64,000 nt of DNA from Flavipsychrobacter sp. (GCA_016787265.1 JAEUVF010000010.1:529439-593438); one strand, 5' to 3'; shown: positions 25,157 through 34,516, counted from the first letter of the stretch. Numbers and translations are program-made. Notes: generated from the sequence alone by a model not told the origin.

Positions 25157-26418
25157 TCAAGTGCACTATAGACCAGTACTTTGAATTTTTCATGAATTTC
25201 ACCATGACTGTTGGGCCATTGGTTAATGAATATCTGTGCAACTATCTTTTGCTCCGGATCAATCCAGTAGGTTGAACTGAATGCGCCACCCCAATCAAAA
25301 CTGCCTTCAGACACTCCCAGTTTGAGAGACTCCCTGGAGGAAGTAATTCCAAAGCCAAGTCCGAATGAATTATAACCCGACTTTAAATGACCGATTTGAT
25401 TCCTGGTCATCAGTTTTACAGAATTCGGACTGAGAATACGTTTTCCGTTCAGACTCCCTTTGTTTAATATCATCTGCATAAAAAGCGCATAATCATAAGC
25501 GGTAGAAACCAGTCCGCCTCCTCCCGAGTATAATTTACCCTGAACATTCGGGTAATTGACAAGCAGCTTCGTTCCGCTAATTTCCAGCTCCTCTTTCATT
25601 GTGGTAACCTTTTTGAGTGAATCTTCACCATGAAGTGCCACCAGTCGTTTTTGTTTATCAGTTGGCAGGTAAAACCAGGTATCCTTCATTCCCAATGGTT
25701 CAAATATCCTGGTACGGAAAAAATCTGCCAGAGATTGTTTGCTTACCACTTCAACCAGTCTGCCCAGAACATCCGTATTCAATCCATACGTCCATTTCTC
25801 TCCCGGCTGGTGTTCAAGCGGAATGGCTGCAATTTTATTGACCTGATCTTCGAGCGAATGAAAGGGTATCCCGATTTGACCAAATACACCAGCTTTTGCG
25901 GCCATAGCATTGTAGGCTTCTGATCCGATCTGCGCGTACCCGATACCGGAAGTATGTGTAAGCAGGTGCCGGAGGGTGATTTTACCCTTGACTGGTTTGG
26001 TCGTATAGCTGGAGTCTGCAGCATTGAATTTATCCAACACAGCAACTTTTGAGAAAGCCGGAATGTATTTTTCAACAGGTTCATCCAGCAAAAGTTTTCC
26101 TTCCTCCAGCAGAATCATAACAGCCGTACTGGTAATGGCCTTTGTTTGGGACGCGATCCTGAAAATATGATCGGTTCGCATTTTTTCTTTGGTTGAGATA
26201 TTACTGCTGCCAAATGCTTTATGGTATACAATTTGACCATCTTTCATAACAATGGCAGTGGCACCTGCGATCCATTGATTATCGATATATTGTTGAATAA
26301 GCTGATCTATGCGGGAGGAAGCAGCTGGCACAAAACCATTGTTTTTACGGTTGGGTGGCGTTTGGGCCTGCAATATTGTCTGCAACAGAATTGACAGTAC
26401 AAGCAGTATTAGTTTCAT
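25153..26418 (-). CDS. Secreted serine hydrolase, class C beta-lactamase-like fold
   Basis: A 421-residue exported enzyme (signal peptide ending LQAQ) of the beta-lactamase/EstB family. The nucleophile motif S-x-x-K is in FRIASQTKAIT; the tyrosine motif lies in KWTYGLNTDVLG; other marks are LRHLLTHTSGI, GGGGLVSTAYDYALFMQ and the C-terminal FDWGGAFSSTYWIDP. Members include esterases, D-amino-peptidases and a few lactamases. Nothing here points to antibiotic resistance specifically, and no AmpR-type regulator is adjacent. It is divergent from the DUF3109 operon, with a near-perfect 20-base palindrome between the two promoters. Confidence 0.9.
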   Translation of the reverse strand: MKLILLVLSILLQTILQAQTPPNRKNNGFVPAASSRIDQLIQQYIDNQWIAGATAIVMKDGQIVYHKAFGSSNISTKEKMRTDHIFRIASQTKAITSTAVMILLEEGKLLLDEPVEKYIPAFSKVAVLDKFNAADSSYTTKPVKGKITLRHLLTHTSGIGYAQIGSEAYNAMAAKAGVFGQIGIPFHSLEDQVNKIAAIPLEHQPGEKWTYGLNTDVLGRLVEVVSKQSLADFFRTRIFEPLGMKDTWFYLPTDKQKRLVALHGEDSLKKVTTMKEELEISGTKLLVNYPNVQGKLYSGGGGLVSTAYDYALFMQMILNKGSLNGKRILSPNSVKLMTRNQIGHLKSGYNSFGLGFGITSSRESLKLGVSEGSFDWGGAFSSTYWIDPEQKIVAQIFINQWPNSHGEIHEKFKVLVYSALD

Positions 26419-26436
26419 GTTGGCTGATTTATTAAA

Positions 26437-26472
26437 AAAAGGTACTATTAATTTTTCGAAGAATTAACTTTG
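26437..26472. promoter_or_regulatory. Divergent promoter region with 20-bp palindrome
   Basis: Three elements lie within 36 bases. TACCTTTT on the minus strand (26437-26444, one mismatch from TAnnTTTG) would serve the serine hydrolase. An exact TAACTTTG on the plus strand (26465-26472) lies 14 bases before the DUF3109 start. Between and touching the latter is TTAATTTTTCGAAGAATTAA (26448-26467), a palindrome with one mismatched pair out of ten. The position suits an operator controlling one or both genes; the regulator is unknown. Confidence 0.5.
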
Positions 26473-26486
26473 TCAAAATACACTGC

Positions 26487-27074
26487 ATGATCGTTATAGA
26501 ACATACCCTGGTTAGTGATGAGGTGCTGGAAGAACAGTTTGTCTGCGATCTGAACAAATGTAAAGGCGGATGTTGTGAGGACGGGGATACCGGCGCTCCT
26601 CTTGAAGTACATGAGCTGGATATCATCAATGACGTATTTGAAACAATAAAGCCTTATCTCTCTCCGGATGGGCTACGTGAAATTCAGCGGGTTGGCCGCT
26701 ACCAGTATGATAAGGAATTTGGATGGGTCACTCCTGCAGTTAACGGGGGTATTTGTGCCTACGGTTATCATGATGAAAAAGGTATTCTGAAATGCGCATT
26801 TGAACAGGCTTATAATGATGGCAGGATCAGCTGGAAGAAGCCAATCAGTTGTCATCTTTTTCCTATACGGATCAAAACTGGCAAAGAATATGATATGCTG
26901 AACTATGAGCCTCGTGAAGTTCTTTGCGCACCAGCCTGCGTATTGGGACAGCAACTGAAAGTGCCGGTGTACCAATTCCTAAAAGAAGCCCTGATCCGCA
27001 AATACGGGCAGGAGTACTATGAGGGCCTGGATGCTTACTATCATCAGTATCATGGTAAAAACCAGGCAGGATGA
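26487..27074 (+). CDS. DUF3109 family cysteine-rich protein
   Basis: A 195-residue cytoplasmic protein of the DUF3109 family, widespread in Bacteroidota. The cysteines are arranged as CDLNKCKGGCCEDG near residue 20, GGICAYGY and KGILKCAFEQ in the middle, PISCHLFPIR and finally LCAPACVLGQ. This resembles metal- or Fe-S-binding zinc/iron-chelating families (YkgJ-like), but no biochemical role is known to me. It is the first gene of a tight operon: its stop overlaps the lutB start by four bases, and a DUF7033 gene begins one base after lutB. An exact -7 box precedes it. Confidence 0.85.
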   Translation: MIVIEHTLVSDEVLEEQFVCDLNKCKGGCCEDGDTGAPLEVHELDIINDVFETIKPYLSPDGLREIQRVGRYQYDKEFGWVTPAVNGGICAYGYHDEKGILKCAFEQAYNDGRISWKKPISCHLFPIRIKTGKEYDMLNYEPREVLCAPACVLGQQLKVPVYQFLKEALIRKYGQEYYEGLDAYYHQYHGKNQAG

Positions 27075-28453
27075 GTACAGACAATAAATCAGGGTTTCTC
27101 GCGAAAAGCACGATTAAGGCGGCGGATCTTGATCATCGCCGTAAAATCAATTTCAATATTGGCAGGTATAATTCGGTTGTGCCTTTGGGTAAGCAGCAGT
27201 TCAGTGATTTGGAACTGGCGCGCGAAAGAGCCAAGAATATCAAGTGGAGAGCCATCGAAACCCTGGATCAGCAGCTCGAAAATTTTGAAGCCAATTTTAC
27301 TGCCCGGGGAGGAAAAGTGATCTGGGCGGAAAACGCCGACCAGGCAAGGGAAGCCATTCTTGAAATATGCCGCGAGAAGGGTTGTAAAACCCTGGTAAAG
27401 AGTAAAAGCATGGTAACGGAAGAGATCCGGCTAAATGAGTTCCTGGAAAAACATCATATCGAAAGTGTGGAAACTGACCTGGGAGAATACATTCAGCAAC
27501 TGGATGGTGAATCTCCCTATCATATTGTTACTCCTGCCATGCATAAAAGCAAGGAAGATGTAGCCAAATTATTTGCTGAAAAACTGGGAACTGACCCGAA
27601 ACTGAATCCGGAACAGTTAACGCTTGAAGCAAGGGCAAGACTCAGAGAAAAATATATCCAGGCAGAAGTGGGGGTAACCGGTGCAAATTTCCTGATTAGT
27701 GATATTGGGGGGGTAGCGGTAACAGAAAACGAAGGAAATGCCCGGCTGAGTTGTGCCTGGCCTTCCACGCATATTGTGGTTGTGGGAATTGAAAAAATGA
27801 TCCCATCCATGCAGGACCTGGGACTTTTCTGGCCACTGCTTGCAACCTACGGAACAGGTCAGTGGGTGACTGTATATAACAGTATTATCAGCGGACCCCG
27901 TCAACCAGGGGAAACAGACGGGCCAAAGGAAATGATTGTTATACTGCTGGATAATGGTCGTACAAATCTGCTTGCCAATCCGAAAACGAGGGAGAGTTTG
28001 TATTGCATTCGATGCGGTGCCTGTTTAAATGCCTGTCCGGTTTATAAAAATGTTGGCGGACATACCTACAGTACAACTTATAGCGGTCCTATTGGCAGTG
28101 TGATTACACCACATTTACGCGATCTGAATGATTGGAAACACCTTAGCCATGCATCCTCCCTTTGTGGGAATTGTACAGAGGTTTGTTCAGTTAAGATCAA
28201 CCTGCACGAATTGCTCCTGGAGAACAGGGCAGAAGCAGTAAGGGAAGGGTATAGTCCCTTTATTGAACGTGTAGCCTGGAAAGGTTGGAAAATTGCGATG
28301 CTGCAGCGGAAATGGATGAATAAAGGAAAGGCAGGAATGAAAGACTGGGTGGTGAACAAGCTGGTGAAGGGCTGGAATACCCATCGGGCAGATTTACATT
28401 TCCCCGAAAAGTCCTTCAACCAACTGTGGCGCGATAAACACCCTGCTAACTGA
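27071..28453 (+). CDS. lutB: LutB-like lactate utilisation iron-sulfur protein
   Basis: A 460-residue LutB/YkgF-type protein. The N-terminal ~300 residues form the LUD domain (VKSKSMVTEEIRLNEFLE, GVTGANFLISDIGGVAVTEN), followed by a ferredoxin-like pair: CIRCGACLNACPVY and CGNCTEVCSVKI. LutABC oxidises L-lactate to pyruvate in Bacillus. Here lutB stands between DUF3109 and DUF7033 genes with overlapping or abutting ends, without lutA or lutC; a LutC-like gene lies about 18 kb away after ftsH. Lactate oxidation is the natural guess, but with the partners split the activity needs support. Length is normal. Confidence 0.9.
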   Translation: MSTDNKSGFLAKSTIKAADLDHRRKINFNIGRYNSVVPLGKQQFSDLELARERAKNIKWRAIETLDQQLENFEANFTARGGKVIWAENADQAREAILEICREKGCKTLVKSKSMVTEEIRLNEFLEKHHIESVETDLGEYIQQLDGESPYHIVTPAMHKSKEDVAKLFAEKLGTDPKLNPEQLTLEARARLREKYIQAEVGVTGANFLISDIGGVAVTENEGNARLSCAWPSTHIVVVGIEKMIPSMQDLGLFWPLLATYGTGQWVTVYNSIISGPRQPGETDGPKEMIVILLDNGRTNLLANPKTRESLYCIRCGACLNACPVYKNVGGHTYSTTYSGPIGSVITPHLRDLNDWKHLSHASSLCGNCTEVCSVKINLHELLLENRAEAVREGYSPFIERVAWKGWKIAMLQRKWMNKGKAGMKDWVVNKLVKGWNTHRADLHFPEKSFNQLWRDKHPAN

Positions 28454-28454
28454 T

Positions 28455-29780
28455 ATGCTGGTATATTGCCCTAACCCTTCACCCCGACTCGCTTATGTGC
28501 TGGATTTTATCAGTGATGAAATACTGATGGATAGGGCTGTGATCAGTCAGGATAGTAATACTTTCCTGCATTTTGAAGGCGTTCGGATCAATTACAGCGA
28601 AGAGGATTTTGAAGGGTTGTACCATACGATTCGTCCGCACACCCTGCTCCGGGAAACGGGCATTGCAGTTCAGGAAATTGAAATGGGACGCTGGAAGAGT
28701 TTGCCGGTTTTCTTTTGCAGCAGGGAGGGTGGATTAGGTTTTGATCTGTTTGCAGCCATCTTTTATTTACTCTCCCGATATGAAGAATATCTTCCGCATG
28801 AAAAGGATCAGTATGGAAGATTTTCACACAGGGCTTCTCTGGCATTCAAAGAAGGATTTCTGGATCGCCCCCTGATCAATGAATGGCTGATGGCCTGGAA
28901 GGAAGAAATGCTGGCAATATTTCCTGAAGCCGTTTTTAAGCGAAGAAGTTATCGTTTTATACCAACTTATGATATTGATATGCTCTACAGCTATCGGGGC
29001 AAGGGCTGGTTTCGTAATATGGGAGGAGCTGTTCGTTCTTTATTTCAGGGGAATTTCAAACAGGCAATTGAAAGATGGAACGTATTAAGAGGGAAGCAAA
29101 AAGATCCGTTTGATGCCTATGAATGGCTGGATGCCCTTCATCTGTATTGCAGGGTGAAACCAATTTATTTTTTTCTGGTGGCACAGAAGCAGGTCGGATT
29201 TGACAAAAACATATCAACGTCGTTTAAACCATTCCAGGAACTGATTAATTATTACGCTTCGGTATATAAAATCGGATTGCATCCATCCTGGCAAAGCAGC
29301 GTTGAAGATGGGAATACTATTTTAAAAGAAGAGAAAGAATGGCTGGAAGCGGTATCGGATATTACTATAGAAAAAAGTCGCCAGCATTTTATCAAATTCA
29401 GTTTACCCGGTGGTTACCAACGGCTACTTGATGCTGGTATTGAAAAAGATTATTCCATGGGATATGGAACAACCAATGGTTTCCGGGCCTCTGTTGCATC
29501 TTCTTTCTACTGGTTTAACCTGGAAACCAATTCTCCTACTCTCCTGCGTATCTATCCATTCTGTTTCATGGAGGTCAATTCCATATTTATGCAGAAGCTG
29601 AGCCCGCAGCAGGCCTACACTGAACTCATGAAATATTATGTGGCAGTAAAAAAGGTGCAGGGTGTATTCATAACGATCTGGCATAATAATTATTTGGGAA
29701 CGGATCCGCAATATGCCGGCTGGCGCAACCTGTACGAGATATTTATGAAAGAAGATGCTTACTGGGACGCAGCCGGTTGA
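28455..29780 (+). CDS. DUF7033 / polysaccharide deacetylase-like protein
   Basis: A 441-residue protein with an N-terminal DUF7033-type domain (residues ~1-150, including REGGLGFDLFAAIFYLLSRYEEYL) and a C-terminal NodB-like barrel. The deacetylase metal site is partly recognisable: PTYDIDMLYSY supplies the aspartates and GLHPSWQSS the histidine; a second conserved stretch is TNGFRASVASSFYWFNLE. It lacks a signal peptide, so it is probably cytoplasmic. The start comes one base after lutB, so translation is probably coupled. Substrate unknown; an envelope or capsule polysaccharide is the family default. Its 3' end overlaps the convergent EamA gene by 22 bases. Confidence 0.82.
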   Translation: MLVYCPNPSPRLAYVLDFISDEILMDRAVISQDSNTFLHFEGVRINYSEEDFEGLYHTIRPHTLLRETGIAVQEIEMGRWKSLPVFFCSREGGLGFDLFAAIFYLLSRYEEYLPHEKDQYGRFSHRASLAFKEGFLDRPLINEWLMAWKEEMLAIFPEAVFKRRSYRFIPTYDIDMLYSYRGKGWFRNMGGAVRSLFQGNFKQAIERWNVLRGKQKDPFDAYEWLDALHLYCRVKPIYFFLVAQKQVGFDKNISTSFKPFQELINYYASVYKIGLHPSWQSSVEDGNTILKEEKEWLEAVSDITIEKSRQHFIKFSLPGGYQRLLDAGIEKDYSMGYGTTNGFRASVASSFYWFNLETNSPTLLRIYPFCFMEVNSIFMQKLSPQQAYTELMKYYVAVKKVQGVFITIWHNNYLGTDPQYAGWRNLYEIFMKEDAYWDAAG

Positions 29781-30700
29781 TCTGCCACTATTTGTTTTTT
29801 TCTGAAAGCTTCATTTACCAGGTAAACACCGATTAATGCTACTACTCCACCAACCAGGATAAAGGCGTTGAGTTTTTCATCAAAGAGCCAGGTGCCAAGT
29901 AAGAGCGCCACTATGGGGTTTATATAGGCATAGATCGAAACCTGTTCTGTGGGAAGGTGCTGCAATGCATAGAGATATGCCATAAATGCCAGTACAGAAC
30001 CTGCTACTGCCAGGTAGATGATTGCGATCCAGGAAGGGAGAGGAATTTCTGTTATTGGAATATGTTCACCTGTTATGCGGGTCACACCAAATAAGGCGAT
30101 ACCTGAAATCATCATTTGTAACCCGATGGAGAAATAAGGATTGAATCCCAGCACCTGCTTCTTGGTGTACAGGGTAGCAAAGGCCCAGCTTAGGGTACCC
30201 ATTACCGATAGAAAGATGCCAAATCTGAATTCAGGGATTAGAAAATCAGCCAGGTGATCATAAAAGATGATACAGATGCCAGCAAATCCCAGCAGGAAAC
30301 CTATGATTGATTTGGCAGTGAGTCTGGAGTTGCCCCCAATCAGTGCAATAACAACCAGCCAGAGTGGGAATACTGCTCCGATAATGGCACCTAATCCGCT
30401 TGAGATGTATTTTACACCCCAGGTAGAAAAGCTGTTGCTAAGAAAAAAATTGAGAAAACTTAGCGTCAGGATAGGCCACCATTCCTTTCCCCGCGGGAAG
30501 GCGCGGCCTTTGGCCATAAAGAATCCAATATAAAGTGCTCCCCCAAGCACCTGGCGAATACTGGCGAGTTGAAGTGCGGGCATGTATTTTACACCTGCCT
30601 TTGAGCCGACCCAGGTAGTACCCCACAAAAAGCTGACAGCAGCCAGCGCAAATAATGCTTTGGCATGTGTTCCTCTTTTCCGGAGGGTTAAAGGATTCAT
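29759..30700 (-). CDS. EamA (DMT) family transporter
   Basis: A 313-residue inner-membrane protein with about ten hydrophobic segments in two EamA repeats (ALFALAAVSFLWGTTWVGSK opens the first; FGIFLSVMGTLSWAFATLYT opens the second), the standard drug/metabolite transporter architecture. The substrate cannot be inferred. The ATG used is seven codons inside a TTG-initiated frame and gives a typical N-terminus. It lies 39 bases after purH on the same strand, so the two may share a transcript, and overlaps the convergent deacetylase-like gene at its 3' end. Confidence 0.9.
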   Translation of the reverse strand: MNPLTLRKRGTHAKALFALAAVSFLWGTTWVGSKAGVKYMPALQLASIRQVLGGALYIGFFMAKGRAFPRGKEWWPILTLSFLNFFLSNSFSTWGVKYISSGLGAIIGAVFPLWLVVIALIGGNSRLTAKSIIGFLLGFAGICIIFYDHLADFLIPEFRFGIFLSVMGTLSWAFATLYTKKQVLGFNPYFSIGLQMMISGIALFGVTRITGEHIPITEIPLPSWIAIIYLAVAGSVLAFMAYLYALQHLPTEQVSIYAYINPIVALLLGTWLFDEKLNAFILVGGVVALIGVYLVNEAFRKKQIVADQPAASQ

Positions 30701-30739
30701 GGAGGCCAGCAGCTTTGCCAAACAGCCCTCGCTTTTCGT

Positions 30740-32272
30740 TTAATGTTTGAAATGACGCATGCCGGTCATCACCAGTGCGAGCTGGTGTTGCTGGCAATAT
30801 TCTACAGAGTCTTTATCACGGATGGATCCACCGGGCTGAATGAATGCTTCTATACCGGCTTCATGACCCATCTGTACGCAATCGTTGAAGGGAAAGAAGG
30901 CATCACTTGCCAGCACCGCACCTTTCAAATCAAAAGCAAACTGTTTAGACTTTTCAATAGCCTGACGCAGTGCATCAATCCGGCTGGTTTGACCACATCC
31001 CTTTCCAATCAGTTGCTTGTTTTTCACCAGGGCAATTGCATTACTTTTCAGGTGTTTGCAAACGAGGTTGGCAAATTCAAGATCTGCTTTTTCTGAATCG
31101 GTAGTAACGCGACCACCGGCTTCTTCCCATTTTTCGTAATTCCCTTCATCCTGCTGTTGTACCAGCACTCCGTTCAGCATTGATTTGTATTGGTAAGAAC
31201 TGCTCACCGATTGTTTTTGCTGCAGGAGAATTCTGTTTTTCTTCGATTTCAGAATATCTAATGCAGCTGGTTCAAATTGCGGAGCTATTAATACTTCAAA
31301 GAAGATTTCGTTGATAGCGTTTGCAGTAGAACTGTCGATCGTTCCATTACATACCAGCACACCGCCAAAAGCACTTTCCGGATCACCTGCCAGTGCCGCA
31401 TCCCATGCCTGCTTAACGGATGCTCTTGCAGCAATGCCGCATACATTGGTATGTTTGATAATGGCAAACGTATGCTCCGGTTGTGCAGTAGCGTTAGCGT
31501 CAAATTCGCGGATCAGCTGAACGGCGGCATCCACGTCCACCAGGTTGTTATAGGAAAGTTCTTTACCATTGAGCTGGGTGAAAAGCGTATCCAGTTGGCC
31601 ATAGAAAATACCCTGTTGATGCGGGTTTTCACCATAGCGCATGATTTTTGGTGAGGGTATGGAAGCGAGGAAATAGTTATCCTGTTTGGGAGTGAAGTAT
31701 TGTGAGATAGCTACATCATAATGCGCACAAACCTCAAATGCTTTTGCTGCGAAATGTTTGCGTTGTTCAAGTGTGGTGCTGCCGTTCTGATCTCTTAATA
31801 TGTTTTCCAGCAGACTGTAATCCTGTTTGGAAGCGATCACCACTACGTCTTTATGATTTTTCGCTGCCGCGCGGATCATGGATGGTCCACCGACATCAAT
31901 TTTTTCAATAATAGCCTGCTCATCGCTGGTATTGGCTACGGTTTCTTCAAAGGGATAGAGATCTACAATAACGAGGTCCAGTTCCGGAATTTCAAATTCT
32001 TTCATTTCGCTCAGATCCTGCTCATTGGCTCTTCTGCCCAGAATACCTCCGAATACTTTAGGGTGCAGGGTTTTTACCCGTCCGCCTAAAATGGAAGGAT
32101 AAGAAGTAACAGATTCCACAGGAACACAGGGAAGATTAAGTTTTTCAATGAATTGCTGGGTGCCACCGGTTGAATAAATCGTTACTCCCTGTTCGTGCAG
32201 GAGTTGTACCAGGGGTTCTAAGCCGTCTTTGTAAAAAACGGAAATCAATGCAGACTGGATCTTCTTGTTCAT
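30740..32272 (-). CDS. purH: Bifunctional AICAR transformylase / IMP cyclohydrolase
   Basis: A 510-residue PurH, catalysing the last two steps of purine synthesis (AICAR to FAICAR to IMP). The N-terminal MGS-like IMP cyclohydrolase domain shows MNKKIQSALISVFYKDGLEP, STGGTQQFIEKLN and TLHPKVFGGILG; the transformylase domain shows MRYGENPHQQGIFYG, KHTNVCGIAARASV, ESAFGGVLVCNG, and ends with QPGGSIRDKDSVEYCQQHQL. Length is normal. A -7 box of the TAGCTTTGC type lies about 50 bases upstream; EamA follows downstream. Confidence 0.97.
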   Translation of the reverse strand: MNKKIQSALISVFYKDGLEPLVQLLHEQGVTIYSTGGTQQFIEKLNLPCVPVESVTSYPSILGGRVKTLHPKVFGGILGRRANEQDLSEMKEFEIPELDLVIVDLYPFEETVANTSDEQAIIEKIDVGGPSMIRAAAKNHKDVVVIASKQDYSLLENILRDQNGSTTLEQRKHFAAKAFEVCAHYDVAISQYFTPKQDNYFLASIPSPKIMRYGENPHQQGIFYGQLDTLFTQLNGKELSYNNLVDVDAAVQLIREFDANATAQPEHTFAIIKHTNVCGIAARASVKQAWDAALAGDPESAFGGVLVCNGTIDSSTANAINEIFFEVLIAPQFEPAALDILKSKKNRILLQQKQSVSSSYQYKSMLNGVLVQQQDEGNYEKWEEAGGRVTTDSEKADLEFANLVCKHLKSNAIALVKNKQLIGKGCGQTSRIDALRQAIEKSKQFAFDLKGAVLASDAFFPFNDCVQMGHEAGIEAFIQPGGSIRDKDSVEYCQQHQLALVMTGMRHFKH

Positions 32273-32324
32273 ACCAAGGAATTATCAGTTAAAAGATGGG
32301 CAAGCAAAACTTCGACAGAAGGCG

Positions 32325-32332
32325 CAAAGCTA
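32325..32332 (-). promoter_or_regulatory. -7 promoter box of purH
   Basis: An exact TAGCTTTG on the minus strand followed by CGCC, in the 70-base gap between comEC and purH. It shares the extended form CGTAGnTTTGCGC with the carB promoter. Confidence 0.6.
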
Positions 32333-32343
32333 CGGTTTCGAAT

Positions 32344-34440
32344 TCATTTTTCCGGTATGGGATTGGGAGGAATGGTTGAAAGGGATTGACAAAACGCACC
32401 TTCCTGCCAGGTTGAATGGACCCGGTAGCCGGCCCTTGAGAGTGCTGAATGCCATTGGGCTGCCCGCGACTCAGGTACAGATCCATCTATCAGAAGAATA
32501 GTGTTTGAGCTGGGATTATTTAACAGGTCCTCAATGGAGCTGATCTGTCTGCTCAGAAGCAGATAATCCGGATTGAGTTGAATGTAATTTGCCATTTCAT
32601 TATTGTTCCGGGGTAGAAAAAAGGACTTGTTACGAAAGGTTAGAAAACTGACAGTTGAATATTGACTGGATCTGATGCCAAGGTAGCGGCGGGTATCGTC
32701 CAAAGTTCTGTGACCAGTGGGGGAATATCGATTCAGGTAGAAATGGGCAGTGGTTCCGGTGATGATGGTCAGGATGGATTTACCCGGCAGATGATGGATC
32801 AGCAGTAGTTCCTGTTTTTCCTGTTTCAATTTTTGGAGCAGGCTAACTGTCTGAAAACCTGTGAGCAGCAGTAGAGATAGAAGGAGTAAGCCCTGCTTCC
32901 GTGTTTTAATCCATACGGTTAAAACGATCAATAGGAGGTACGCAAGAAGTACCTGGTGATTCGTCCAGTTGAGATCGCGGACAAGTGCTCCAGGCAGGAG
33001 ACTGATTTGCTCTATTCCAAGGTTCATCCATTCAATCAGTTTTCCTGTGAATTTGCCAAGCAGCGGGAGTGGCAATCCGAGGGCCTCTGTGATCCAGATG
33101 GCAAGGGTCGCAATAAGGGCCAAACTGGATAAGGGCACGGCAATCAGGTTGGCGGGCAGGAAATAAACGGGCAGTTGATGAAAAAGAAGGATGCAAAGCG
33201 GAATGGTCAGGATCTGGGCAGCCATCGTTACGGCAGATAATTCCCAGGTTGATTTCAGGAGTGGATGCTGAAAATGCAGGAGCTTTGACCATCCTTTTTG
33301 ATAGAGTACAATGCTAAGCAGGGCCGCAAAGGATAATAAAAATCCCGCATCCCAAAGCCAGTTAGGATCAATTAGCAGAAGTATAAAAGCTGTCAGCGAT
33401 ATGGACTGGATGGTGCCAACCGGCTTGCGGAGCAATTTGGCAAAAAGTATAAAACTGAACATGGAGGCGGCACGGATTATGGATCCGGCACTGCCTGCCA
33501 CTGCGGCAAAAAACCAGGTAAATGCAACCACCAGTAAAAACTTAATCCATTTGGTGAATGGGTATCTGCTTTCTGGGAAAACCAGGATTCGCTGAAGAAT
33601 CAAAAAAATGAGTCCGAGATGCATACCTGATACGGCAATCACATGAACCACCCCGGTTTTGGAATAGGTATCCAGCAGAGTCCTGTCTACCTCCTCGCGA
33701 TAACCGATCAGCAACGCTTTTGCCAGTTGGTTGTGTGGACCAGGAATGGAAGCATCCATTGCTTCAAGTGCTGTTTTTTGTGCACTTGTCAGCCATTTGC
33801 GATAGCGGTTTTCATAGGCAGGAGGAAATTCAACCAGCTGGCTGCTGTCGATGTAGAACTGATGGAAAATATTTTTTTTCTGGTTGTAGAGAGCGAAATC
33901 AAAGCTGCCTGGATTTCGACTCGGTATCAGCTTCTTCAGGCGATCGGCAGGTAAAAGATAGAGCGCACCTGGTCGGATAAGACTTGCCTTATCCCTGTGC
34001 AGGTATAAAAGAAATCGCCCTCTTTCGTATTGGCTTTTTCCCTGTTTGGTTATGACAGATTTAACCAGCATGGTGAAGCGCGCTGATTTGATTCCCAATG
34101 AAGGAAGTGCTTCTGCTTCCGCTACGAGCACAACTTTTTGGTCAGGGTCATGTCCGATCCAGTTGGGAAAATGCCTGATATCAGCAAGGAGAAAGCTGGT
34201 CCAGCCCAGCGACAGTAAAAAAAAATGCAGGCAACAACCAAACAAAAGGTTGATAGCCTGCACCTGTTTTTTTATGAGAAGGTGGAGAATGCAGCAGCCT
34301 GAAAATAAAACTAAGGTTGCAGCGGTGCTGAGTTGTTTGCTATGGGGTAGCCAACTTTCACCCACCCCGATACCACCAATAAAGGGTAAAACCAGCCGGA
34401 TAAAGGGGGCTGCCATCCAGGGAGCTGCATCTTTTTGCAT
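32344..34440 (-). CDS. comEC: ComEC/Rec2 family DNA-uptake channel protein
   Basis: A 698-residue polytopic membrane protein. The N-terminal part has hydrophobic segments and a DUF4131-type OB region (residues ~90-200); the competence domain carries the signature YSKTGVVHVIAVSGMHLGLI and further helices (LLKSTWELSAVTMAAQILTI). ComEC moves single-stranded DNA across the inner membrane in transformation. The last ~150 residues follow the membrane part where many ComEC proteins have a metallo-beta-lactamase domain; I see no HxHxDH motif there, so that domain is degenerate or replaced. Together with comF and radA this suggests possible competence. Confidence 0.88.
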   Translation of the reverse strand: MQKDAAPWMAAPFIRLVLPFIGGIGVGESWLPHSKQLSTAATLVLFSGCCILHLLIKKQVQAINLLFGCCLHFFLLSLGWTSFLLADIRHFPNWIGHDPDQKVVLVAEAEALPSLGIKSARFTMLVKSVITKQGKSQYERGRFLLYLHRDKASLIRPGALYLLPADRLKKLIPSRNPGSFDFALYNQKKNIFHQFYIDSSQLVEFPPAYENRYRKWLTSAQKTALEAMDASIPGPHNQLAKALLIGYREEVDRTLLDTYSKTGVVHVIAVSGMHLGLIFLILQRILVFPESRYPFTKWIKFLLVVAFTWFFAAVAGSAGSIIRAASMFSFILFAKLLRKPVGTIQSISLTAFILLLIDPNWLWDAGFLLSFAALLSIVLYQKGWSKLLHFQHPLLKSTWELSAVTMAAQILTIPLCILLFHQLPVYFLPANLIAVPLSSLALIATLAIWITEALGLPLPLLGKFTGKLIEWMNLGIEQISLLPGALVRDLNWTNHQVLLAYLLLIVLTVWIKTRKQGLLLLSLLLLTGFQTVSLLQKLKQEKQELLLIHHLPGKSILTIITGTTAHFYLNRYSPTGHRTLDDTRRYLGIRSSQYSTVSFLTFRNKSFFLPRNNNEMANYIQLNPDYLLLSRQISSIEDLLNNPSSNTILLIDGSVPESRAAQWHSALSRAGYRVHSTWQEGAFCQSLSTIPPNPIPEK

Positions 34441-34516
34441 AGCTGTTGATCTCCCTGAAAACTAGTGCCCGTCTGGTTTCCCTGCAAGGGTTTTTTAACC
34501 CTGATTGCTTGTCTGT

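Noticed and set aside
25153..26418. Antibiotic-resistance beta-lactamase
   Set aside because: The SxxK and Tyr motifs mark the wider serine hydrolase family; nothing specific to lactamases is seen.
34484..34502. Hairpin AGGGTT/AACCCT downstream of the nitroreductase gene
   Set aside because: The stem is only six base pairs with an A/T loop and no T tract; too weak to call a terminator.
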